The notes under the pieces: model-generated
Told to the model about the DNA's origin: nothing
Database searches by the model: none
What the model saw: only the letters and a program-made list of their open reading frames with translations
Shown: piece after piece, positions 41,996 through 51,295 of the stretch
Layout: each line of letters starts with the position of its first letter
How positions within the stretch are numbered: the stretch's first letter is position 1
Translations under genes and position numbers: made by a program
Assembly: GCA_038252405.1 (NCBI GenBank)
Contig: JBBSAJ010000010.1
Span: 1 to 64,000, forward strand
Reading direction: 5' to 3'
From: DATCDE01 sp038252405
GTDB taxonomy: Bacteria; Actinomycetota; Actinomycetes; Prado026
Length of the DNA stretch: 64,000 nucleotides

Positions 41996-43354
41996 GCGAC
42001 GGCGCAGCAGCGCCAGGTACATCGCGTCGGTGCCGTGCCGGTGCGGCCACAGCTGCACGTCCGGCCCGGGGCCGAGATCGGGCAGCCCGTCGAGCAGCGG
42101 CCGGGCGTCGACCCGCTCGGCGTCTCCCCGGCCGGCCAGCACGTCGGCCACGACCAGCTTGGTCTCGGCCAGGTGCGGCGAGCAGGTGACGTAGGCGACC
42201 AGCCCGCCCGGCCGGGCGGCGTCCAGCGCCGAGGACAGCAGACCACGCTGCAGCGGGGCCAGCCGGGCCAGGTCGGCGGGCTTGCGCCGCCAGCGGCTCT
42301 CCGGGCGGCGGCGCAGCGCCCCCAGCCCGGTGCACGGGACGTCGGCCAGCACCCGGTCGAAGCTGCCGGCGGTCCAGGCCGGGTGCAGCCCGTCCGCGAC
42401 GACGACCGCCGCGGTCCCCCCCACCGCCGTGACGACCAGCCTGGCCCGGTGCGGCTGCCGCTCGACCGCGAGCAGGGCGCCGCCGCGTGCGACGGCCAGC
42501 GCGCCCAGCAGGGCCGCCTTGCCGCCAGGCCCGGCGCACAGGTCCAGCCAGCGACGGTCCGGCCCGTCGTCCGAGGCCGCGTCGGCCAGCGCGGTGGCCA
42601 TCAGCTGGCTGCCCTCGTCCTGGACGCCGGCGCGGCCGTCGCGCACCGGGGCCAGCGCGGCCGGGTCGCCGCCCGGCCACCGGGCCGCGAACCGCGACCA
42701 GCGGCCCGGCTCGGCGCCGAGCTCGATGAGCTCCTCGACCGGGCATCGCCGGGCCACCAGGGTCACCACCGGCCGCTCGTTGTCCGCGGCCAGCAGGGCA
42801 GCGGTCTCCTCGAGCGAGCCGCCCAGTGCGTCCCGGAAGGCGTCCACCACCCAGCGGGGGTGGGAGTGCACGATGCTCAGGTGGCCCACCGGGTCGCTGT
42901 CGTAGGGCGGCGCGACGAGGGCCAGCCAGGATGCGAGGTCCCGCTCGGTCACCCGCCGCAGGACGGCGTTGACGAACTTGGCCCGGCCGTCGCCCACGAC
43001 GGCCCTGGCCAGCTCGACGGTGGCCCCGACGGCGGCGTGTGACGGGGTGCGCATCGACAACAGCTGGTGCGCCCCCATCCGAAGCAGGTCGAGCACCGGC
43101 GGGTCGACGGCGTCCAGGCCCCGGTCGGTGCCGGCGGCGATGACGGCGTCGTAGCTGCCGCGGCCGCGCAGCGTGCCGTAGGCCAGCTCGGTGGCGAAGG
43201 CCGCGTCCCGGGTGTCCAGCCGGCGCTCCCGGATCAGCGCGGGCAGCGCGAGGTTGGCGTAGGCGTCCCGCTCGTCGACGGCGCGCAGCAGGTCGAATGC
43301 GGTCCGGCGGGCGGCGTCCGGCCGCGGCCGGCGGTAGCGCTGGACTGGAGTCAC
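41987..43354 (-). CDS. rsmB: 16S rRNA (cytosine-967-C5)-methyltransferase
   Basis: A 455-residue protein with an N-terminal NusB-like RNA-binding domain (about 10-150: RRTAFDLLRAVDERDAYANLAL, FATELAYGTLRGRGSYD) and a C-terminal SAM-dependent domain. The SAM motif is WLDLCAGPGGKAALLG; the two catalytic Cys are in LADVPCTGLGALRRRPE and VAYVTCSPHLAE. GTG at 43354, 7 bases after the fmt stop; fmt-rsmB is a classic pair. Confidence 0.95.
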   Translation of the reverse strand: MTPVQRYRRPRPDAARRTAFDLLRAVDERDAYANLALPALIRERRLDTRDAAFATELAYGTLRGRGSYDAVIAAGTDRGLDAVDPPVLDLLRMGAHQLLSMRTPSHAAVGATVELARAVVGDGRAKFVNAVLRRVTERDLASWLALVAPPYDSDPVGHLSIVHSHPRWVVDAFRDALGGSLEETAALLAADNERPVVTLVARRCPVEELIELGAEPGRWSRFAARWPGGDPAALAPVRDGRAGVQDEGSQLMATALADAASDDGPDRRWLDLCAGPGGKAALLGALAVARGGALLAVERQPHRARLVVTAVGGTAAVVVADGLHPAWTAGSFDRVLADVPCTGLGALRRRPESRWRRKPADLARLAPLQRGLLSSALDAARPGGLVAYVTCSPHLAETKLVVADVLAGRGDAERVDARPLLDGLPDLGPGPDVQLWPHRHGTDAMYLALLRRRSG

Positions 43355-43361
43355 CGCTGGC

Positions 43362-44288
43362 TCACGGCTCGAACCGCTCCCCCGGCGCGGTCCGCACCCC
43401 GCGGGCCCAGTCGGCCGCCGGCATGGCCCGCTTGCCCTGCGGCCGCACCTCGCCCAGCCGGACGGCGCTGCTGCCGGTGCCCACGTGCACCCCGGTCCGG
43501 TCCACCGCCAGCTCGCCGGGGGCCAGCCCTCGGTCGGCGTCCAGCTGCACCGGCCCGAGCCGCAGCCGCTCCCCGCGGAACGTCGTCCAGGCCCCGGGCG
43601 CCGGGGTGCACGAGCGCACCTGCCGGTCCACCGCGAGCGAGGGCACCGACCAGTCCACCCGGGCGTCGTCCACGGTGACCTTCGGCGCCAGCGAGACGTC
43701 GTCCGGCGACTGCGGCACCGGGCGCAGCTCGCCGTCCTCGATGCCGTCGAGGGTGGCCACGAGCAACCGGGCGCCGCCCTGCGCCAGCCGCTCCAGCAGG
43801 TCGCCCGTCGTGTCGGTCGGGCGGATCTGCTCGGTGACCACGCCGAACACCGGACCGGTGTCCAGGCCCTCCTCGAGCAGGAAGGTGGCGGCGCCGGTGA
43901 AGTCGTCGCCGTGTCGGATGGCGTGCTGCACCGGGGCGGCCCCACGCCAGGCCGGGAGCAGCGCGAAGTGCAGGTTCACCCAGCCGAACCGCGGGATGTC
44001 CAGCGCGGCCCTCGGGATCAGCCCGCCGTAGGCGACGATCGGGCAGGCGTCCGGGGCGAGCTCGGCCAGCCGGGCCAGGAACGCGGGGTCGCTGGGGCGC
44101 GGCGGCTTGAGCACCTCGAGCCCGGCGTCGGCGGCCAGCTCGGCGACCGGGGACGCCGCGAGCCGGCGGCCCCGACCGGCCGGCGCGTCCGGCCGGGTGA
44201 GCACCGCGACCACCTCGTGCCGGGAGTCCAGCAGCGCCCGCAGCGACGGCAGCGCCGGCTCGGGGGTGCCGGCGAAGACGAGGCGCAC
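43362..44288 (-). CDS. fmt: Methionyl-tRNA formyltransferase
   Basis: Formylates initiator Met-tRNA with 10-formyl-THF. The 308-residue length fits. VFAGTPEPALPSLRALL starts the protein; the catalytic region is NLHFALLPAWRGAAPVQHAI (Asn, His) with DTGPV following. The HFALLP stretch differs from the commoner HPSLLP. GTG at 44288 abuts the def stop codon without a gap. Confidence 0.95.
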   Translation of the reverse strand: MRLVFAGTPEPALPSLRALLDSRHEVVAVLTRPDAPAGRGRRLAASPVAELAADAGLEVLKPPRPSDPAFLARLAELAPDACPIVAYGGLIPRAALDIPRFGWVNLHFALLPAWRGAAPVQHAIRHGDDFTGAATFLLEEGLDTGPVFGVVTEQIRPTDTTGDLLERLAQGGARLLVATLDGIEDGELRPVPQSPDDVSLAPKVTVDDARVDWSVPSLAVDRQVRSCTPAPGAWTTFRGERLRLGPVQLDADRGLAPGELAVDRTGVHVGTGSSAVRLGEVRPQGKRAMPAADWARGVRTAPGERFEP

Positions 44289-44834
44289 CTACCGGGCCGT
44301 GCCGTGCGTGGCGTGCGGACTGACCCGGACCTGGGGCGCGCCGTCGCCGAACCACTCGGCCTCGCGGATCGCGCGCAGCGCGGCCTTGCGGGTCTCACGG
44401 TCCAGCCGGTCGACGAACAAGATGCCGTCGAGGTGGTCGGTCTCGTGCTGGACGCAGCGGGCCAGCAGCTCGGTGCCCTCGACGGTCACCGGGTCGCCGT
44501 ACTGGTTGAACCCCTTGGCGACGACGCCGTAGGCGCGCACGGTGGGGAAGGACAGCCCCGGCAGCGACAGGCAGCCCTCGTCGCCGTCCTGCTCGTCGTC
44601 GGTGAGGTCCAGGGTGGGGTTGACCAGGTGGCCCACCTCGTCGTCCACGGCATAGGTGAACACCCGCAGCGACACCCCGAGCTGGGGGGCGGCCAGGCCG
44701 ACACCGGGGGCCTCGAGCATGGTGTCCATGAGGTCGCGCACCAGGGTGCGCAGCTCCTTGTCGAAGTCCACCACGGGCGCCGCGGGGGTGCGCAGCACCG
44801 GGTCGCCGAACAGGCGGATGGACTGGACGGCCAC
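44289..44834 (-). CDS. def: Peptide deformylase
   Basis: Removes the formyl group from new proteins. The 181-residue product carries all three motifs: GVGLAAPQLG, EGCLSLPG (metal-binding Cys) and QHETDHLDG (two His and catalytic Glu). The C-terminal tail resembles that of other actinobacterial type I/III forms. GTG start at 44834. Directly followed by fmt, a functional pair. Confidence 0.96.
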   Translation of the reverse strand: MAVQSIRLFGDPVLRTPAAPVVDFDKELRTLVRDLMDTMLEAPGVGLAAPQLGVSLRVFTYAVDDEVGHLVNPTLDLTDDEQDGDEGCLSLPGLSFPTVRAYGVVAKGFNQYGDPVTVEGTELLARCVQHETDHLDGILFVDRLDRETRKAALRAIREAEWFGDGAPQVRVSPHATHGTAR

Positions 44835-44876
44835 GGGTCTCCCGTCTGGGACTGCTGGGGGCGGACGGCGACCAGT

Positions 44877-45515
44877 CTACGGGCGGGGCGCCGGGACCGG
44901 CGGCCCGAGCAGCCCCAGGCCGGTGAGGTCGCGGGCCAGCCGGTCCGGGCCGGTGAACAGGACACCGGTGAGCCCAAGCGATCGGGCCGTGCCGACGGTG
45001 TCGGCCCGGTCGTCGATGTACACGCTGGTCGCCGGGTCGACCCGGTGCCGCTCGAGCAGCAGCCGGAACAGCGCCGGGTCGGGCTTGGCCAGGCCGTGCT
45101 CCCCGGACACCACAACCGCCTCGAAGCGTTGCAGCGAGGCGTACCTCCGCCGCGCCTCGGGGAACGTCTCGGCCGACCAGTTGGTCAGCGCGAGCAGCCG
45201 CAGGCCACGCTCCTCGAGCCGGTCGAGGACCTCGACGGTGCCGGCGATCTCCCCGGCCAGCATGTCCTGCCAGCGGTCGTGCCAGGCCCGGATCAGCGCC
45301 TCGAGGTCCGGGTGCCGGGCGACCAGCTCGGCCACCGCGTCGGCCCGCGGCCGGCCGGCGTCCATGGTGTGGTTCCAGTCCGGCGAGGCGACCTCTGCCA
45401 GGAACCACTCCATCCGCTGCTCGTCGCCGTCGAACAGGTCCCGGTACAGGTGCCGGGGGTCCCAGTCGAGCAGGACGCCGCCGATGTCGAACACGACCGT
45501 GTCGTAGCCGCTCAC
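44877..45515 (-). CDS. HAD-superfamily hydrolase
   Basis: A 212-residue haloacid-dehalogenase-like phosphatase. Motif I is VVFDIGGVLLDWD (a variant in which the second Asp of DxD is Gly), motif II LLALTNWSAE, the Lys in GLAKPDPALF and motif IV YIDDRADTVGTA. The replacement of the second Asp in motif I is seen in a subset of HAD proteins (YihX/epoxide hydrolase-like N-terminal type). Substrate unknown. GTG at 45515; between priA and def. Confidence 0.88.
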   Translation of the reverse strand: MSGYDTVVFDIGGVLLDWDPRHLYRDLFDGDEQRMEWFLAEVASPDWNHTMDAGRPRADAVAELVARHPDLEALIRAWHDRWQDMLAGEIAGTVEVLDRLEERGLRLLALTNWSAETFPEARRRYASLQRFEAVVVSGEHGLAKPDPALFRLLLERHRVDPATSVYIDDRADTVGTARSLGLTGVLFTGPDRLARDLTGLGLLGPPVPAPRP

Positions 45516-45534
45516 CCGCGCAGTGTCCCAGCCG

Positions 45535-47550
45535 TCAGCCGAGGGCCACCGGGTCGACCCGCACCGTGACGAACTCAGCCGCCTTGCGTGCGCTGCGGCC
45601 GGCCTGGGTGGCGCGCAGCGCGGCGCTGAGCGCGGCCCCGTCGTCCAGCGGGGCGCGCAGCAGGGCCCGCACCTGCCCGGGCGGCCCCTGCTCGAGCGGC
45701 AGCGGACCGAGGACGGCGGCGGACGGCGGCAGCCGCACCGCCGCCAGGAAGTCCGCCACGGCGGCGGCCGGACCGGACACCACGGCCAGCCGCACCGCCG
45801 GCGGGAAGTCGAGCCGGCGGCGCTGCTCGAGCTCCTGCGCCGCCGCGCCCGCGGGGTCCATGCGCAGCAGGGCCTGCACCGGGGCGGCCGACGGGTCCCC
45901 CAGGACGACGACCCGGCCGCCCTGCGCGGCCGGGCGGACCAGGGCCACCGCGGCCGCCCAGCGGCGCAGCGCCTCCTCCCCCGCACGCAGGTCGGGCCGG
46001 GCCAGCAGCGCCCAGGTGTCCAGCAGCAGCGCCGCCACGTAGCCGCCGTCGGCCACCGGCTCGGCACCGGGGGTGGCCACCACGAGGGCGGGCTCGGCGT
46101 CGACGGTCGCGAGGACGCCGTCGCCCCCGGACGTGCGCACCCGCACGCCGGGGAAGGACCGACCGAGCTCCTCGGCCGTCCTGGATGCACCCACGGTGAC
46201 CGCCCGCAGCCGCACCCCGTCGCACTCCGGGCAGCGCCAGGCGCCGGCCGGCTGGCCGCACCAGCGGCACCGGGGCACGGCGTGGCCCGAGCTCAGCGCC
46301 AGCGGCCCGGCGCAGGCGGGACAGCGGGCCGGGCTGCGGCACTGGGTGCAGGCCAGGGCCGGCAGGTAGCCGCGGCGTGGCACCTGGACCAGCGCCGGAC
46401 CGCTGCGCAGCGCGGTCCGCAGCGTCTCCCAGGCCAGCGACGGCAGCCGGGCGGCGCGGGCCGCCGGGTCCCTGGCCAGCTCGGCGTCGTCGCCGGTGGT
46501 GCGCAGCAGTGGCGCCGCGGCCCTGGCGTCGGCCCGGCTGCGCTCGACCGGGTGCGCCCAGCCGGTCTCGACGAGCAGCTGCGCCTCCGCGGTGCGGGCG
46601 TGGCCGCCGAGCAGCAGGGCCGCGCCCTCGAGGCGGGACCGGGCCACCAGCACCTCCCGCACGTGCGGGTAGGGGGCGTGCGGCTCGGCGTGCAGGTCGT
46701 CGCCGTCGTCCCACACCACGGCCAGACCGAGCCGCTCGACCGGGGCGAACATCGCGGCCCGGGTGCCCACGACCGCGCGGACGGCGCCGCGGCGCACGGC
46801 CAGCCAGCGCCGGTAGCGCTCCTTCGGGCCGACCTCGGCGCTGAGCAGCACGTGCTGGCCCGGGCCGCACTCGGCCTCGATGGCCGCGGCCACCCGGTCG
46901 GCGTCGCGGTGGTCGGGGACGACGACGAGCGCCCCGCGGTCGGCGGCCAGGGCGGTGCGCACCGCGTGCGCGACCTCGGCCGGCCAGTCCGCCGTCGCCG
47001 TCCAGGCCGCGCGCGGGGAGCGGCCGGCGGCCAGCGCCCGCAGGAACGCCGGGCCCGCGGTGTACGCCCGCCAGGGGCCCGGGTCGTCCGGGGCCGACGG
47101 GGGCAGCGCCGGCTCGACCGGCCGGGCGGCCTCAGCGGCCGCGTGCCGGGGCGGGACGGCGAGGCGCAGCACGTCGGCGAAGGCACCCGCGTAGTGGTCG
47201 GCGACCTCGCGGGCCAGCCGCGCCACCTGCGGGGAGAGCACCGGCTCGGCCGAGACGACCTTGAGCCGGGCCAGCCGCCCGGTGTGCTCGCTGGTCGCCG
47301 CCCGCTCGATGAGGTACCCGCTGACCAGCTGGCCGGCGAACCGGACCCGGACCCGGGCTCCCGGCACCGCCTGCTCGTCGGCGCCGGCGGGGACCTCGTA
47401 GTCGAACAGCCGGTCCAGGTGGGCCAGCGAGACGTCGACCGCGACCCGGGCGACCGGGTCGGTCGCGGCCGCCGGCTCCGGCGGGCGGGGCCTGGCCCGG
47501 CGGACCTGCGCCCGCACCAGGGCCAGCTGCTCCTCCCCCCCGCCCTGCAT
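45535..47550 (-). CDS. priA: PriA-like primosomal protein lacking helicase motifs
   Basis: A 671-residue PriA homologue for replication restart. The N-terminal 3'-DNA-binding domain is clear (VDVSLAHLDRLFDYEVP). The zinc-binding Cys set is present: CTQCRSPARCPAC and CRWCGQPAGAWRCPEC. The ATPase motifs are not: Walker A (GVTGSGKT in E. coli) is replaced by a TATADWPAEVA stretch and the DEEH box by WDDGDDLHAE. This loss is known for actinobacterial PriA, so it probably acts as a DNA- and protein-binding platform. ATG at 47550, 6 bases after the metK stop. Confidence 0.9.
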   Translation of the reverse strand: MQGGGEEQLALVRAQVRRARPRPPEPAAATDPVARVAVDVSLAHLDRLFDYEVPAGADEQAVPGARVRVRFAGQLVSGYLIERAATSEHTGRLARLKVVSAEPVLSPQVARLAREVADHYAGAFADVLRLAVPPRHAAAEAARPVEPALPPSAPDDPGPWRAYTAGPAFLRALAAGRSPRAAWTATADWPAEVAHAVRTALAADRGALVVVPDHRDADRVAAAIEAECGPGQHVLLSAEVGPKERYRRWLAVRRGAVRAVVGTRAAMFAPVERLGLAVVWDDGDDLHAEPHAPYPHVREVLVARSRLEGAALLLGGHARTAEAQLLVETGWAHPVERSRADARAAAPLLRTTGDDAELARDPAARAARLPSLAWETLRTALRSGPALVQVPRRGYLPALACTQCRSPARCPACAGPLALSSGHAVPRCRWCGQPAGAWRCPECDGVRLRAVTVGASRTAEELGRSFPGVRVRTSGGDGVLATVDAEPALVVATPGAEPVADGGYVAALLLDTWALLARPDLRAGEEALRRWAAAVALVRPAAQGGRVVVLGDPSAAPVQALLRMDPAGAAAQELEQRRRLDFPPAVRLAVVSGPAAAVADFLAAVRLPPSAAVLGPLPLEQGPPGQVRALLRAPLDDGAALSAALRATQAGRSARKAAEFVTVRVDPVALG

Positions 47551-47556
47551 CCAGGG

Positions 47557-48750
47557 TCAGGCGCGGACGGCGGTGCGCAGCGCGTCGACCCGGTCGGTCC
47601 GCTCCCAGGTGAAGTCCGGCTCGACCCGGCCGAAGTGGCCGTAGGCGGCGGTGGACGCGTAGATCGGCCGCAGCAGGTCGAGGTCGCGGATGATCGCGGC
47701 CGGCCGCAGGTCGAACACCTCGGTCACCGCGTCCTGGATCCGCTCGGCCGGCAGCTCGGACGTGCCGAACGTCTCCACGAACAGCCCGACCGGGTGCGCC
47801 TTGCCGATCGCGTAGGCCACCTGCACCTCACAGCGCCTGGCCAGCCCGGCGGCCACCACGTGCTTGGCCACCCAGCGCATCGCGTAGGCGGCCGAGCGGT
47901 CCACCTTCGACGGGTCCTTGCCGGAGAACGCCCCGCCGCCGTGCCGCGCCATCCCGCCGTAGGTGTCGATGATGATCTTTCGCCCGGTCAGGCCCGCGTC
48001 GCCCATGGGGCCGCCGATCTCGAACCGGCCGGTCGGGTTGACCAGCACCCGGTAGTCCGAGGTGTCGATCTGCAGGTCCGCGAGGACCGGGCGGACCACC
48101 AGCGCCTCGACGTCGGGCTGCAGCAGCGTCACCAGGTCGACGTCGCCGGCGTGCTGGGTCGACACCACGACCGTGTCCAGCCGGACCGGCCGGTCGCCGT
48201 CGTACTCGATGGTCACCTGGGTCTTGCCGTCCGGGCGGAGGTAGGGGATCTGGCCGTCCTTGCGGACGGCGGCCAGCCGGTGCGCGAGCCGGTGCGCCAG
48301 CATGATCGGTAGCGGCATCAGCTCGGGCGTGTCGTCGCAGGCGTAGCCGAACATCAGGCCCTGGTCACCGGCGCCCTGCCGGTCCAGCGGGTCGTGCGAG
48401 TGCTCGGCCCGCTCCTCGTAGGCGTCGTCGACGCCCTGGGCGATGTCCGCCGACTGCGAGCCGATCGACACCGACACGCCGCAGGAGTTCCCGTCGAACC
48501 CCTTCTTCGACGAGTCGTAGCCGATCTCGAGGACCTTCTCCCGCACGATCGAGGGGATGTCGGCCCAGGCCGAGGTGGTCACCTCACCTGCCACGTGCAC
48601 CAGGCCGGTGGTGACCAGGGTCTCGACCGCGACCCTGCTGTGCACGTCGTCTTTGAGCAGCGCGTCCAGGATCGAGTCGCTGATCTGGTCAGCGATCTTG
48701 TCCGGGTGTCCCTCAGTGACCGACTCGGAGGTGAACAGGCGACGGGACAA
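47557..48750 (-). CDS. metK: S-adenosylmethionine synthetase
   Basis: Makes SAM from methionine and ATP. The 397-residue protein shows FTSESVTEGHPDKIADQISD at the start, GAGDQGLMFGYA, and the P-loop-like GGGAFSGKDPSKVDRSAAY. ATG at 48750, 35 bases after the coaBC stop. No SAM riboswitch is visible in this short gap. Upstream of priA as in other actinomycetes. Confidence 0.97.
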   Translation of the reverse strand: MSRRLFTSESVTEGHPDKIADQISDSILDALLKDDVHSRVAVETLVTTGLVHVAGEVTTSAWADIPSIVREKVLEIGYDSSKKGFDGNSCGVSVSIGSQSADIAQGVDDAYEERAEHSHDPLDRQGAGDQGLMFGYACDDTPELMPLPIMLAHRLAHRLAAVRKDGQIPYLRPDGKTQVTIEYDGDRPVRLDTVVVSTQHAGDVDLVTLLQPDVEALVVRPVLADLQIDTSDYRVLVNPTGRFEIGGPMGDAGLTGRKIIIDTYGGMARHGGGAFSGKDPSKVDRSAAYAMRWVAKHVVAAGLARRCEVQVAYAIGKAHPVGLFVETFGTSELPAERIQDAVTEVFDLRPAAIIRDLDLLRPIYASTAAYGHFGRVEPDFTWERTDRVDALRTAVRA

Positions 48751-48785
48751 CGGGGCTCCCTCAGCTCGACGGATGTTGCCGCAGT

Positions 48786-50024
48786 CTAACGACCGGGGCC
48801 GACCAAACGGGAGGCCACGGCGTCCCAGACGGCGTCGGCCAGCGCCTCCTTGCTGCCCAGCGGCAGCCCCACCTCGCTGCCGTCGGCCCCGAGCAGCACG
48901 CCGGAGTTCTCGGCCACCTCGAAGCCCACGCCCTCGCCGACCCGGTTGACCACGAGCAGGTCGCAGCCCTTGCGGGCCAGCTTGGCCCGCCCGTGCGCCA
49001 GCCAGTCCGCGGTGTCGTCACCGGTCTCGGCGGCGAACCCCACGACCACCGGGGACTTCCCGGAGCGTGCGGCCACCACCTCGGCCAGGACGTCGGGGTT
49101 GCGCACCAGCACGATCGGCTCCGGCACACCGCCCGCGTCGTCCTTCTTGATCTTGGCGCCCTGGACGGACGCCGGCCGGAAGTCGGCCACCGCCGCCGCC
49201 ATCACCACGACGTCGGCGTCCACCGCGGCGGCCAGCACGGCGTCGCGCAGCTGATCGGCGGTCCCCACCGGGACGACACCCACCCCGGCCGGCGACGGCA
49301 GCGCGACGTTGGCGGACACGAGCACCACCTCGGCGCCCCGGGCCGCCGCCGTGGCGGCCAGCGCGTAGCCCTGCCGTCCACTGGAGCGGTTACCCAGGAA
49401 CCGGACCGGGTCGAGCGGCTCCCGGGTGCCCCCGGCCGAGACCACGACCCGGCTGCCGGCCAGGTCGGCGCCCCGGCCCGGCGCGGCCAGCAGGCGCAGC
49501 GCGACCGCCAGGATCTGCTCCGGCTCGGGCAGCCGGCCCGGCCCGGAGTCGGCGCCGGTGAGCCGGCCCACGTCGGGGTCGAGCACGACGACGCCGCGCT
49601 GGCGCAGGGTGGCCACGTTGGCGCGGGTGGCCGGGTGCTCCCACATCTCGGTGTGCATGGCCGGCGCGAACAGCACCGGGCAGCGCGCGGTGAGCAGCAC
49701 GTTGGTGAGCAGGTCGTCGGCCAGCCCGTGCGCGGCCCTGGCCAGCAGGTCGGCGGTGGCCGGCGCCACGACCACGAGGTCGGCGTCCCGGCCCAGCCGC
49801 ACGTGCGGCACGGCGTGGGCGTCGTCCCAGACGTCGGTGGCCACCGGCTGGCCGGACAGCGCGGCCCAGGTCGGCACCCCCACGAACCGCAGGGCCGCGG
49901 CGGTCGGGACGACCCGCACCGAGCAGCCGGACTCGGTCAGTCCGCGCAGCAACGTGGCGACCTTGTACGCAGCGATGCCCCCGCCGACACCGAGCACCAC
50001 CCGCGGAGCGGGCACGCCGGTCAC
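48786..50024 (-). CDS. coaBC: Phosphopantothenoylcysteine synthetase/decarboxylase
   Basis: Bifunctional enzyme of coenzyme A synthesis. CoaC part (about 1-185): VVLGVGGGIAAYKVATLLRGL (FMN), VAPATADLLARAAHGLADDLL, and the substrate clamp with PAMHTEMWEHPAT. CoaB part (about 190-412): VVVSAGGTREPLDPVRFLGN, and AAAVADFRP, IKK. GTG at 50024. Follows rpoZ after 32 bases; the gmk-rpoZ-coaBC-metK order is conserved. Confidence 0.96.
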   Translation of the reverse strand: MTGVPAPRVVLGVGGGIAAYKVATLLRGLTESGCSVRVVPTAAALRFVGVPTWAALSGQPVATDVWDDAHAVPHVRLGRDADLVVVAPATADLLARAAHGLADDLLTNVLLTARCPVLFAPAMHTEMWEHPATRANVATLRQRGVVVLDPDVGRLTGADSGPGRLPEPEQILAVALRLLAAPGRGADLAGSRVVVSAGGTREPLDPVRFLGNRSSGRQGYALAATAAARGAEVVLVSANVALPSPAGVGVVPVGTADQLRDAVLAAAVDADVVVMAAAVADFRPASVQGAKIKKDDAGGVPEPIVLVRNPDVLAEVVAARSGKSPVVVGFAAETGDDTADWLAHGRAKLARKGCDLLVVNRVGEGVGFEVAENSGVLLGADGSEVGLPLGSKEALADAVWDAVASRLVGPGR

Positions 50025-50056
50025 GGCAGGGGCACCTGTGCGAAGGCCGGGGCGGG

Positions 50057-50320
50057 TCAGGCCTCGGTGGTCTCGAGCTCGAGCAGGCCGGCGTTGATCT
50101 CGCGCAGCGCGATCGACAGCGGCTTCTCCTGCACGTGGGTCTCCACGAGCGGGCCGACGTACTCGAGCAGGCCCTCGCCGAGCTGGCTGTAGTAGGCGTT
50201 GATCTGGCGCGCCCGCTTGGCCGAGTAGAGCACCAGGCTGTACTTGGACTCGACCCGCTCGAGCAGGTCGTCGATGGGCGGGTTGGTGATGCCTTCGGGC
50301 GCGGCGACGGTACCGGACAC
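50057..50320 (-). CDS. rpoZ: RNA polymerase omega subunit
   Basis: Assists assembly of RNA polymerase. The 87-residue product has GITNPPIDDLLERVESKYSL and YSAKRARQINAYYSQLGEG, the actinobacterial omega signature. I start at the GTG at 50320, which has GGAAGG 7 bases before; a TTG start at 50359 would add 13 residues with weaker support. Between gmk and coaBC. Confidence 0.95.
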   Translation of the reverse strand: MSGTVAAPEGITNPPIDDLLERVESKYSLVLYSAKRARQINAYYSQLGEGLLEYVGPLVETHVQEKPLSIALREINAGLLELETTEA

Positions 50321-50368
50321 GCGGGTGCCTTCCGGGAGAGCGAACGGTGCAGGTCTCAAGCGGACGTC

Positions 50369-50938
50369 TCAGGCGACGCCCAGACCCATCAACGATACCA
50401 GCCGGTCGCACACGGCCTCGATCTCGTCGTTGACGACGACCTCGTCGAACTCCGACTGGGCGGCCAGCTCGATCTCCGCGGTGGCCAGCCGCCGGGCGAT
50501 CACCTCGGCCGGCTCGGTGCCGCGGCCCACCAGCCGGCGGACCAGCTCGTCCCAGGACGGCGGCGCCAGGAAGACCAGCAGCGCCTCCGGCATCGCCGCC
50601 TTGACCATCCGGGCGCCCAGCAGCTCGATCTCCAGCAGCACCGGGGTGCCCTCGGCCAGCCGGTCCTCCACCGGCTCCCGCGGGGTTCCGTAGTGGTGCC
50701 CCGCGAACTCGGCCCACTCCAGCAGCTCGCCGCGCTCGACCAGGCCGGCGAACTCCTCCGGGGTGCGGAAGAAGTAGTGCACACCCTCGGTCTCGCCCGG
50801 CCGCTGCCGTCGGGTCGTCGCGGACACCGACAGCCAGATGTCCGGGTGCCGCTCCCGCAGGTGGGCCACCACGGTGCTCTTGCCCACCCCGGACGGCCCG
50901 GACAGCACCGTCAGCCGCGGCCGCTCAGGACGTGGCAC
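50369..50938 (-). CDS. gmk: Guanylate kinase
   Basis: Phosphorylates GMP to GDP. The 189-residue protein has the P-loop SGPSGVGKSTVV (about residues 13-24), ATTRRQRPGETEGVHYFF in the GMP-binding domain and VFLAPPSWDELVRRL. GTG at 50938, starting 14 bases inside the mihF gene. Typical neighbour of mihF and rpoZ. Confidence 0.97.
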   Translation of the reverse strand: MPRPERPRLTVLSGPSGVGKSTVVAHLRERHPDIWLSVSATTRRQRPGETEGVHYFFRTPEEFAGLVERGELLEWAEFAGHHYGTPREPVEDRLAEGTPVLLEIELLGARMVKAAMPEALLVFLAPPSWDELVRRLVGRGTEPAEVIARRLATAEIELAAQSEFDEVVVNDEIEAVCDRLVSLMGLGVA

Positions 50939-51245
50939 CGAACTCCCGTTCGAGCGCCGCGACCTGGTTGGCGCCGAGCCCCCGCACCCGGCGGGTCTCG
51001 GCGATCCCCACCCGTTCCATGATCTCCCGGGCCCGGACCTTGCCGACGCCGGGCATCGACTCCAGCAGCGCGGACACCCGGATCTTGCCGATCACCGGGT
51101 TCTCCTGGCCCTCCCGGATCACCTCGGGCAGCGAGGCTCCGGAGTGCTTGAGCCGGTTCTTCACCTCGGCGCGCTCCCGCCGGGCCTCGCCGGCCTTGGC
51201 CAAGGCGGCGGCGCGCTGCTCGGGCGAGAGGGGCGGAAGGGCCAC
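50925..51245 (-). CDS. mihF: Integration host factor, actinobacterial type (mIHF)
   Basis: Small nucleoid-associated DNA-binding protein restricted to actinobacteria, unrelated in sequence to enterobacterial IHF. The 106-residue protein has a basic N-terminal helix (ALAKAGEARRERAEVKNRLK) and an H2TH-like core: MPGVGKVRAREIMERVGIAETRRVRGLGANQ. Overlaps gmk by 14 bases. Downstream of pyrF, 50 bases away, in the mycobacterial order. Confidence 0.95.
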   Translation of the reverse strand: MALPPLSPEQRAAALAKAGEARRERAEVKNRLKHSGASLPEVIREGQENPVIGKIRVSALLESMPGVGKVRAREIMERVGIAETRRVRGLGANQVAALEREFGATS

Positions 51246-51295
51246 CGGGGGTCACCTCAGGGGTCGGGGGAAGCGATCAGGTATCCGTCGTGAAC

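Noticed and set aside
45523..48312. 929-codon plus frame opposite priA and metK
   Set aside because: Antisense shadow with biased composition; priA and metK are certain.
48751..48785. SAM riboswitch before metK
   Set aside because: The gap is 35 bases, too short for any known SAM riboswitch class.
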